The notes under the pieces: generated by a model | The model's input: the letters and a program-made list of their open reading frames with translations, nothing else | Told to the model about the DNA's origin: nothing | The model's database searches: none | In this document: one piece after another, positions 17,947-25,595 of the stretch | Numbering within the stretch: the first letter of the stretch is position 1 | How the letters are laid out: each line of letters opens with the position of its first letter | Program-made: the position numbers and the translations under genes | NCBI GenBank assembly: GCA_014376805.1 | Contig: JACMQU010000036.1 | Span: 1 to 64,000, forward strand | Length of the DNA stretch: 64,000 nt | DNA from: Bacteroidia bacterium | Lineage (GTDB): Bacteria > Bacteroidota > Bacteroidia > UKL13-3 | Direction: 5' to 3'

Positions 17947-19038
17947 GTGACATTTAAAATTGTAAATTATTTTGTTTTAATTTTTAATCTGTGTATAGCT
18001 GTTGCTTTGGTGGGTTCCTATTTAGCTCCATACATAAGTCCCACTCAATTTTGGCCAGTTGCATTTTTGGGTCTTGCCTTTCCCTTAATAGTGCTTGTAA
18101 ATTTTTTGTTGCTATTATACTGGGTGGTTCAAAAAAGCAAGTGGTTACTAATTTCATTAATTACAGCTCTGGCAGGCATTCAACATATCCCTTCATTTAT
18201 TCAAATAGGTTCCAAAACCAATACAGATTCTCTTACTAAAAAAGTTAATATTATTAGTTTTAACACCCATTATATGGGTGCCTTTGATCATATAAACAAC
18301 GATACCGCTTTTTTCTTTGAAGAACTTAACAGGATCAAACCAGACATTATTTGTTTTCAGGAATTTGCCAATTTGGGTGGCAACTATGAAACCCCTTTAT
18401 TCAGAAATTTTTTTAAGCAATACAAACATTTTGGCAGTGTTAATGCAGATGGATTAAGTGATACTTTTCCAACAGGATATGGTGTTTGTATTTTTTCCAG
18501 ATATCCTATTATAAATAAAGGTTTTGTTGAACTCATTAATAAAAATAGTAACCTAACAATATTTGCAGATGTGGTTATTAATAATGATACCATTAGAATA
18601 ATAAATACGCATTTAAAATCAATAGTGTTTGAAAAACAGGACTATCAAACTATTGAAGAAATTAAAGAGGTTAATGAGGGGCCGGAAGTAGGTAAAGTAA
18701 AAAGAATCGGATCAAAGCTAAAATATGCTTTTGTACAGCGTGCTTTGCAGGTAGATGAGATAAGACGGGAAATGAATAAATCTCCTTATAAAATAGTGGT
18801 TTGCGGAGATTTTAATGACTCACCTGCAAGTTATGCATATCATACAGTAAAAGGAGATTTAAAGGATGCCTTTAAAGAGTCGGGCTTTGGTATGAGCCGC
18901 ACCTACATTGGTAAAATGCCATCTTTTAGAATTGATTATATTTTACACGATCCCTCATTTGAAAGTTTTAATTACCTTACGCATACGTTAAATTTTAGTG
19001 ATCATAAAATGATAAGTTGCTCCATAGAAATCCGCTAA
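17947..19038 (+). CDS. Membrane-anchored endonuclease/exonuclease/phosphatase (EEP) family protein
   Basis: The start is a GTG 4 bases after the rhomboid stop; no in-frame ATG lies before the membrane region. Three hydrophobic spans (about 5-25, 36-60, 66-84) are followed by an EEP domain with IISFNTHYMG, PDIICFQEF (metal Glu), INTHLKS, VVCGDFNDSP and a final SDHKMISCSI (catalytic Asp-His). All the key residues of the fold are present. The family includes nucleases, phosphodiesterases and sphingomyelinases; with the domain outside the inner membrane, a nuclease or phosphodiesterase role is plausible. The gene is convergent with the TonB-receptor-like gene, 3 bases apart. Confidence 0.88.
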   Translation: MTFKIVNYFVLIFNLCIAVALVGSYLAPYISPTQFWPVAFLGLAFPLIVLVNFLLLLYWVVQKSKWLLISLITALAGIQHIPSFIQIGSKTNTDSLTKKVNIISFNTHYMGAFDHINNDTAFFFEELNRIKPDIICFQEFANLGGNYETPLFRNFFKQYKHFGSVNADGLSDTFPTGYGVCIFSRYPIINKGFVELINKNSNLTIFADVVINNDTIRIINTHLKSIVFEKQDYQTIEEIKEVNEGPEVGKVKRIGSKLKYAFVQRALQVDEIRREMNKSPYKIVVCGDFNDSPASYAYHTVKGDLKDAFKESGFGMSRTYIGKMPSFRIDYILHDPSFESFNYLTHTLNFSDHKMISCSIEIR

Positions 19039-19041
19039 AAC

Positions 19042-21963
19042 TTATGGTGTAAAAGGCTTTTCAATATGCTTTTGCAAATCACTTGCAGAGGATACAAACT
19101 TTCTTAAATTGTAGGTAAAAGTTAACATGAAATAACGTTGCAAAATATTGCTTTTACTGTCTTCTATATAGGTTTCGGTTACTGTTCTGGAAATACTGTT
19201 ATTTTGTTTTAAAATATCAAATACAGAGAAACGAAATTCTGCAGCTTTACTCTTAAAAAATTTATAAGCAATTGAAGCATTCCATAATAAAAAATTCTGG
19301 TTAAAAGCAGATCCTAATCCAAGGTAATTTGTATAACTTAAATCGGTGCTTATTACAAGTACTTTGAAGGGCACTAAAGTAGCTTTTAGTACGCTTGTAT
19401 TTATAAAATAATTGTTAGTTTGTTGCGCTTGTAAAGTGTTTCTTACTAAATTAATATTTGCATTATGACTTACTGTGAAATCTATTTGCTGACTTATATT
19501 ACTACCCAAAACAAAGCCACCGGTTAAATTTAAAGTGTTAACGAAATTTGTTCTATAATTTATTAAACCGGGAGTGGATGAGTAATTAGCACCGAGATTG
19601 AGATTTAAATTACTTCTTAATTTTTTAACAGGTAAACCATAAGTTATAAAAGTTCTCATAAATACATTACCATTTATGTTAACAGGTTTAGATAATTGCG
19701 AACCTCTTTGCAGTATAACACCGTTTTGCAGCATAGTATCTTTATTTGCCATATAAGTAGCATTTGATATAGCATTATTGGTTAAACCCCACATAGCAAA
19801 AACAAAAAACGACCTTGCTGTTTTAATGTTGTTTATGCCATACCTGATAAGTGCCGTATGTGAAAATTCCTGTTTTAAATCTGCATTGCCCGAACTTAAT
19901 AAAAAGGGGTTGCTATTGTCTATCACATTTTGCAATTGGTTAATTGCCGGCGTATTTGTATTGGTTCGGTAAACAACTCTTATTGTTTTGCTGGTATTAA
20001 ATTTATAAGCGTAAACAAAGTTAGGTAGTATGTTAAAAAATTTTTTGTTAAATACCAACCTTTGTGGAAATATCTGATCACTGTTTAACGCAACAAACTG
20101 TGGGCTTAACCCTGCAGAAAATGAATGATTGGCTACATTTAAATTGTAGCCTAAGTTTCCCTTTTGTACAATAATAATATTATCTAATTTGTTTGAAAGC
20201 TGTATGTTCAAAGAGTCGTATTCATTAGATGTACTATCGTAAATCTTAGTTACTTTATTAGCTTGGTTTTTTGTGTAAGAAGGACTGTAACTTATTAACA
20301 GTTGAGACGATTTTGTAATTGGTTCAGTATAAGTTATACTGGCCAAATAGGTATAACCATTTGTATTGGTGACTGCTCTTTGTTTAAAATTGTTTTGTAC
20401 AATTAAACCTGTAGAATCTGTTGTTGAGTTTTGTGAGTTTTGATCCGTACGATTTGTTTTTTGATTGAAATCATTGCCTGCATTAAAACTTATAGTTCGC
20501 CCCGTTTTTAAATACTTATGTCGGTAAAGTAAATTACTGTTAAAACTTACTCCAATATTATTTGCATCTTTATTTGTCTCACTGCTGTTTATTAATTTAT
20601 TTAAAACATTATTTAATCCTTTTGTTGAACCTGTTGTCTCGTTGTTTTGAAAGCTGATTTTTGGAGTAAAGAGAATTATATTAAACGAATCGAAAGTATG
20701 CTCTATACGAAGGTTAAAGCGATTGTTATAATTGTTTGAAATGTAATTACTTGTTTCGTTGTAAAGCTGATTTATTTCGGGGTTAATTAAATAATGCCTT
20801 TGCAAAGATTTTCCGGTAGTTGTATTACTGTTGTTAAAAAAATAACTTCCAGACAGTTGCGTTTTGAGACCCCATTTATCTGCATAATTTAAGCCAAAAG
20901 AATTTGTTTGACTGATGCCTGCTTGCTGGCCGACCAAAAAATTACTTATATCGCTTCCACCACCCGAATTTCCACCGCCTCCAGTTCCCCCTCGGCCCAT
21001 TCCTCCTGGCATTCCGGCTATTCTGGGGGCAGTTGCTGTTCCACCAAATAAATCCTGATTTGAAAAGTTTTGTTGGTTAATATTGTTCGAAATCCCTAGA
21101 ATGGTAACTCTTCTGTTCCCATTAAACATATTCAAATTAAAACCCGATTGATAGCGATCAACTGTGCCGTAGCCTGCATAAATTTTTCCAAAAGTTCCAT
21201 TATTTCGGCCAGGTTTGGTTACTATGTTTATGGTTTTATCCGTATTGCCGTCATTAAAACCTGTAAACTGTCCCTGGTCGCTAAGTCTATTAAAGATTTG
21301 CACCTTCTCCACAATTTCTGCCGGTAAATTTTTGAGGGCCATTTGCGCATCTTCTCCAAAAAATTCTTTCCCATCTAACAATACTTTTCTTACCTCTTCT
21401 CCTTGTGCTTTTATAACTCCGTTTTCTATCGTTATGCCAGGCATTTTTTTTAACAGATCTTCGGTGGTTGCATCTGTATTTACTTTAAATGACCCTGCAT
21501 TTATACTGGTAGTATCTCCATTTTGTGTCACTCTTGTTTGTGTATTTTCAATGGTTATTTCTTTAAGTACTTTCTGTTCTTTATTTAAAAATATTGTACC
21601 TATGTATTTATCATTATTTAATATAATAGTTTGCACTCTTTGCGCCATACCAATATAGTTCATCACTAATTCATAGGTATCGCGCTTCATATTTTTGAAT
21701 TGGAAAGATCCATTTTCAATCGATAGCGTAAGGGCTACAATCTTCCCCTTTTGCCTTAAGGAAACGTTCACATTTGAGGCTGGTTTTAACGATTCTTTTT
21801 CCATAATTCTGCCGGTAATTATAAATGTTTGCGCATTTAAAATTGAAATTGGAAACAGTAGAAAAACACAAAAGAAATAATGGAGAAGATATTTTGTGTT
21901 CAAAACGATTTGTTTTTTAAATATGGGATCAATATTGCAATTTGTTTTGATAAGATTTATCAC
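19042..21963 (-). CDS. Outer-membrane beta-barrel protein with carboxypeptidase-regulatory-like N-domain (TonB-receptor-like)
   Basis: The protein has up to 973 residues. A signal peptide ends SILNAQ. The TTG at 21903 (reading NTKYLLHYFFCVFLL) would give a more normal signal peptide than the ATG at 21963, so the start is uncertain. After the signal comes a carboxypeptidase-regulatory-like fold (TGRIMEKESLKPASNVNVSL), a plug-like segment (DLLKKMPGITIENG, KVLLDGKEFFGED) and a long barrel. A Gly-rich stretch (about 325-350, GGMGRGGTGGGG) lies in the early barrel. The group resembles PF14905 outer-membrane barrels and is TonB-receptor-like, but no partner lipoprotein (SusD-like) is adjacent, so the substrate is unknown. 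Confidence 0.85.
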   Translation of the reverse strand: MINLIKTNCNIDPIFKKQIVLNTKYLLHYFFCVFLLFPISILNAQTFIITGRIMEKESLKPASNVNVSLRQKGKIVALTLSIENGSFQFKNMKRDTYELVMNYIGMAQRVQTIILNNDKYIGTIFLNKEQKVLKEITIENTQTRVTQNGDTTSINAGSFKVNTDATTEDLLKKMPGITIENGVIKAQGEEVRKVLLDGKEFFGEDAQMALKNLPAEIVEKVQIFNRLSDQGQFTGFNDGNTDKTINIVTKPGRNNGTFGKIYAGYGTVDRYQSGFNLNMFNGNRRVTILGISNNINQQNFSNQDLFGGTATAPRIAGMPGGMGRGGTGGGGNSGGGSDISNFLVGQQAGISQTNSFGLNYADKWGLKTQLSGSYFFNNSNTTTGKSLQRHYLINPEINQLYNETSNYISNNYNNRFNLRIEHTFDSFNIILFTPKISFQNNETTGSTKGLNNVLNKLINSSETNKDANNIGVSFNSNLLYRHKYLKTGRTISFNAGNDFNQKTNRTDQNSQNSTTDSTGLIVQNNFKQRAVTNTNGYTYLASITYTEPITKSSQLLISYSPSYTKNQANKVTKIYDSTSNEYDSLNIQLSNKLDNIIIVQKGNLGYNLNVANHSFSAGLSPQFVALNSDQIFPQRLVFNKKFFNILPNFVYAYKFNTSKTIRVVYRTNTNTPAINQLQNVIDNSNPFLLSSGNADLKQEFSHTALIRYGINNIKTARSFFVFAMWGLTNNAISNATYMANKDTMLQNGVILQRGSQLSKPVNINGNVFMRTFITYGLPVKKLRSNLNLNLGANYSSTPGLINYRTNFVNTLNLTGGFVLGSNISQQIDFTVSHNANINLVRNTLQAQQTNNYFINTSVLKATLVPFKVLVISTDLSYTNYLGLGSAFNQNFLLWNASIAYKFFKSKAAEFRFSVFDILKQNNSISRTVTETYIEDSKSNILQRYFMLTFTYNLRKFVSSASDLQKHIEKPFTP

Positions 21964-22024
21964 GAAAGGTTTATTTTTTTTAATATTAATTTTATATGCA
22001 ATAAATTTTTGTACTTTCGTCCTC

Positions 22025-22160
22025 GTCTTTGGGGGTGCCTGCGTTTATGGTTCATAAAAGTTACATGTATAAAATGTAGTTTTTTTTGAACACAAAACCG
22101 GAGCTGAGATCAAACCCTTGGAACCTGATCAGGATAATACCTGCGAAGGGAAAAGCAAGT
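22025..22160 (+). ncRNA. TPP riboswitch (THI element)
   Basis: The 5' part GGGGGTGCC (22031-22039) and the 3' core CTGAGA (22104-22109), ACCCTTGGAACCTGATC, GGATAATACCTGCG and AAGGGA match the thiamin pyrophosphate riboswitch consensus. The P3 arm is long, with about 60 bases between the two halves. A TACTTTCG box at 22012-22019 with TTTA 17 bases upstream may be its promoter and would start transcription at about 22025. A terminator-like hairpin lies downstream. In the THI class, TPP binding lowers expression of the gene below, here a TonB-dependent receptor. Confidence 0.93.
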
Positions 22161-22253
22161 TAATTATGTAAGAAGTTTTTATTTCTTTTATATGATTGAC
22201 GGCATAATTTAGGGGTAAACTAAATTATTTCCAGGGGAGTTAATATACTTTCG

Positions 22254-22279
22254 GCAAGCAACCTCTGCTTGTTGTTTTA
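22254..22279 (+). terminator. Expression-platform hairpin of the TPP riboswitch
   Basis: CAAGCA (22255-22260) and TGCTTG (22266-22271) form a stem with loop ACCTC, followed by TTGTTTT. The aptamer's 3' end carries AAAAGCAAG (22151-22159), which can pair partly with the same CTTG and T-rich sequence. A TPP-controlled switch between the two pairings is therefore possible (inference). Confidence 0.65.
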
Positions 22280-22294
22280 ACTTCACATAATACT

Positions 22295-24502
22295 ATGTAC
22301 AATTTTTTTAAAACTACAGTACTTTTACTTATTACAATTAGCTCGGTAAAAGCCCAAACAGACACTTCAAAGTCAAAAAATGAATTACAGGAATCCATTA
22401 TCCTTGGGATCAAAGCAACCAGGCGCCTGCCTGTAACCTATACTATTTTAAACCGCAAAGAAATAGAAGACAGGTATTATGGTGCAGATCTGCCTTCGCT
22501 TATTAATAGTAGCCCCGGTGTAAATAGTTATAGCGACAATGGTACAGGTATTGGATACAGTTATTTTCGTTTAAGGGGTATAGATCAAACCCGCATAAAT
22601 ACTACTATTAATGGCATTCCCGTTAACGATCCCGAAAATCAGGGGGTGTTTTTTAATAATTTTGCTGATCTTGCCACTAGTGCTGAAAGTATTCAGATTC
22701 AGCGGGGAGTTGGCACTTCTACCAATGGAAGTTCGGCATTTGGCGGAAGTATTAATCTGCTTACCAAAAATCTTAGCCAAACACCCGAAGTTAAAGTGAG
22801 TGCCGGAATAGGATCATATAACGCCAGCCGTATAGCAACAGAATTACAAAGTGGCATAGTTGCAAACCATTTTATGTTTTATGGCCGTTATAGTGAATTA
22901 AAAACGAATGGTTTCAGAGAACATTCAGGCGCCTCTATTCAATCTTACACCTTTAGTGGTGCATTTATTAACAAGCGTTCCGTTATAAAATTAAACCTGT
23001 TTGGAGGAAACGCACAGAATCAACTTTCTTATACTGGTTTAACTAAAGCCAATTTTGAAGCAAATAATAAAGCAAATGATTTTACCAATGGTGAAACCGA
23101 TGCATTTAAACAACAATTTTATCAATTGCAATACAGCTTACAAATAAGCCATAAACAAACACTTTCTGCTTCTGTATATTTTGTAAAGGGCAATGCGCCT
23201 AAGTTTCAATACCTCTTTCCGGGTAGTTGGGGGTTGGGCTTTAATTATTTTAACATGCCCAATGCCATCATAGGATCAGATACTATAACAACCGCCGGAG
23301 ATATGATGACTTCCTATCGGGTTAATCAGCACTTTTCAGGGGGCTTTTTAACGTATAACTACCATAACGGTAAAGTTGATTTAACCACCGGACTTCATGC
23401 AAATTCATTTGTTTCTGATCATTTTATGGAAGTAAACTGGGGTAATATAATTCCTGCGGGCGTTCAACAAAACCATCAGGTTTATTTTAATACCGGGTAC
23501 AAGAAAGAGGCAAGTATTTTTACCAAATTAAATTATTACCTCACAGAGAAGATAAATATTTTTGCAGACTTACAAATGCGTTTTACTGGATTTTCCTATC
23601 GGGGTAAAAGCCTTGAAATTAAAAAAGATACTTTCCAGGTTGAACCGATGAACTGGACTTTTTTTAACCCAAAAATTGGCGCCAGATTTAGTCTAACAAC
23701 TACTCAGGCAATTTATATAATGGCAGGTATAAGTAGTCGTGAACCAACTCGTTTTGATTATTTTCAGGACGACTTTGCAACAAAAGGAAACACCCGTCAG
23801 AATGATATTAAAGCTGAAAAAGTTTTTAATGTGGAATTAGGTCATGAAATTAATACCAGGAAAATACAATCTAAAATAAATTTATATGCAATGGAGTTTA
23901 GTAATCAGATTGTAGGGCTTGGGCAACTTAATAATTTTGGATACCAGATTACAGGAAATGTAGGTAAAAGCTTCCGTAGGGGCTTGGAGCTTGATTTTAA
24001 TTGGATTGCAATTAAAAATGTTCATGTATTTATGAGTTCCGCCATTAGTATTAACCAAATTAATGTGTTAAATCAACATTTTACTTCAGTTGAAAGTGGA
24101 AATGATACACTCGTTATTTATAAAAATACGGTTACAGGCTTTTCTCCATCTGTTATTCAAAACATTGGTCTCCGCGTTTTGCCGGCGTCCTGGTTTAGTG
24201 CCGATTTTATATACAGATATGTTGACAAGCAATATCTGGATAACACGCAAAACGCAAACCTTTCAGTGCCTTCGTTTAATTTATTTGATGTTCGCTTAGC
24301 TCTTCAACTTAAGCAATGGATTAAAGCAGGAGAGCCTGTTTTGCGATTGCAGATAAATAATGTGGGAGATGTAAAATATGCCCCTACAGGAAGCCTTGGT
24401 GGTGTTAATACCTTAGAAGCATCAGGTAAAAGAGGTAATAATTCATTGTACTTCCCTGCTGCCGGACGCAATATTTTTATTACTTTATCGTGGAAATTTT
24501 AA
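22295..24502 (+). CDS. TonB-dependent receptor under TPP control, probable thiamin or thiamin-precursor importer
   Basis: The 735-residue protein has a signal peptide ending SVKAQ. A plug domain (about 35-165) contains RLRGIDQTRINTTINGIPVN and QRGVGTSTNGSSAFGGSINL, and a 22-strand-type barrel ends with an aromatic strand (IFITLSWKF). It would import a ligand across the outer membrane using TonB energy. The TPP riboswitch in its leader links it to thiamin; TPP-controlled outer-membrane receptors in Bacteroidota are established as predicted thiamin importers. No thi biosynthetic or inner-membrane transporter gene follows, so those would be elsewhere. Confidence 0.9.
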   Translation: MYNFFKTTVLLLITISSVKAQTDTSKSKNELQESIILGIKATRRLPVTYTILNRKEIEDRYYGADLPSLINSSPGVNSYSDNGTGIGYSYFRLRGIDQTRINTTINGIPVNDPENQGVFFNNFADLATSAESIQIQRGVGTSTNGSSAFGGSINLLTKNLSQTPEVKVSAGIGSYNASRIATELQSGIVANHFMFYGRYSELKTNGFREHSGASIQSYTFSGAFINKRSVIKLNLFGGNAQNQLSYTGLTKANFEANNKANDFTNGETDAFKQQFYQLQYSLQISHKQTLSASVYFVKGNAPKFQYLFPGSWGLGFNYFNMPNAIIGSDTITTAGDMMTSYRVNQHFSGGFLTYNYHNGKVDLTTGLHANSFVSDHFMEVNWGNIIPAGVQQNHQVYFNTGYKKEASIFTKLNYYLTEKINIFADLQMRFTGFSYRGKSLEIKKDTFQVEPMNWTFFNPKIGARFSLTTTQAIYIMAGISSREPTRFDYFQDDFATKGNTRQNDIKAEKVFNVELGHEINTRKIQSKINLYAMEFSNQIVGLGQLNNFGYQITGNVGKSFRRGLELDFNWIAIKNVHVFMSSAISINQINVLNQHFTSVESGNDTLVIYKNTVTGFSPSVIQNIGLRVLPASWFSADFIYRYVDKQYLDNTQNANLSVPSFNLFDVRLALQLKQWIKAGEPVLRLQINNVGDVKYAPTGSLGGVNTLEASGKRGNNSLYFPAAGRNIFITLSWKF

Positions 24503-24601
24503 AGGAATGCGAAAAATTAAGTTACCCCTTTTATACTTATATGGTGGTTGGTATTGAAAGATTTAACAGACTAACAAATTTAGAAAACTGAAGTTCGTTT
24601 T

Positions 24602-25174
24602 TTAGTCGGCAAACACCATCATAAACCCTTTTATTGGATTACCTGAATAAGCTATCTCAGAAATAATTACTTTAGCCTGAGATTTTTGCGGAGCATTTAC
24701 TTCAACTATTTCTTCGAGGTTTTGAATGGCTTCTTTTTCGATGCCCGCTTTTAAATAAGCAAGAGAAAGATACCATCTGCTTAATTGTATTTTATCATAA
24801 CTTGTTGCCAGATTAACCGCTTCTAATAAATGGGTTATGGCAAGGTTATCAAAATCTGCTTTAAGGTAACAAATTCCTATATACAAATTATAAAGGGCCT
24901 CATCTTCTTTAGCCGGTTCAAACCGTTGAAATGCTTCTAGTGCTAATACATACTCACCTTGATCATATAAACGCATAGCCATTGCCTGTAAACTATTAGT
25001 ATCTGTAAAATTAGGATCGGTAGTCCAGTAATTCATGCAGGGTTTAATGTTATTACTGTATATTGTTCTTAAACTTTCTTCAGGTGCCCTTAGTTTTCCG
25101 TTAATAAACCAGCCGCAAAAAAATAAGAAGAAAAGGATGGTTAGGGCTAAAATTGTTTTAATCAGGCTTTTCAT
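24602..25174 (-). CDS. Membrane-anchored tetratricopeptide-repeat protein
   Basis: The 190-residue protein has an N-terminal membrane span (about 5-25, ILALTILFFLFFCGWF). Two or three helix pairs follow, of TPR type: AMRLYDQGEYVLALEAFQRF, ALYNLYIGICYLKADFDNLA and YLSLAYLKAGIEKEAIQNLE. These usually serve as scaffolds for protein contacts. No enzymatic motif is visible, the function is unknown, and no operon partner is near. Confidence 0.7.
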   Translation of the reverse strand: MKSLIKTILALTILFFLFFCGWFINGKLRAPEESLRTIYSNNIKPCMNYWTTDPNFTDTNSLQAMAMRLYDQGEYVLALEAFQRFEPAKEDEALYNLYIGICYLKADFDNLAITHLLEAVNLATSYDKIQLSRWYLSLAYLKAGIEKEAIQNLEEIVEVNAPQKSQAKVIISEIAYSGNPIKGFMMVFAD

Positions 25175-25595
25175 AATAGTAGCAAGTTATTGCATTTCCA
25201 GATACACATCCATTATATTATACTAAAGCACTTTCTGCCCATCTAAAGTTGCAGCAATACCTATTAAACTGTTGATTTATAAAAGTTAAAAATATTGTGA
25301 TTTCTTAAGTTAGTGATTTATGATGGCCAAATAACTACAGTTATAATTGATAATTTAAATAACTAAATGGATTGTTTATTTTCAATAAAATTATTTCTGA
25401 TATACTAGTATAAAACAGGTTTAATGCACTACCTGCTTTACTTATAAAAACATTTAATGAACACGCACAAAATTAAAAGTTGAAAGTGAATTAGAATTAG
25501 AAGTATTTCCGTCTACATTTGCATAATTTACACCTATTTAAAACGTAGATAAAAATAAAAGTTAAAAATCACTTTAAAATATATAACGAAAACTT
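25175..25595. other. Intergenic region upstream of carB
   Basis: This 421-base AT-rich, non-coding stretch lies between the divergent TPR and carB genes. TACATTTG at 25514-25521 fits the TAnnTTTG box and would give carB a leader of about 68 bases, but I see no TTTG at the proper distance. No riboswitch, attenuator or RNA gene was recognised. Confidence 0.5.

Noticed and set aside
21215-21658. 147-codon plus-strand open frame
   Set aside because: Shadow of the barrel gene on the minus strand; no domain.
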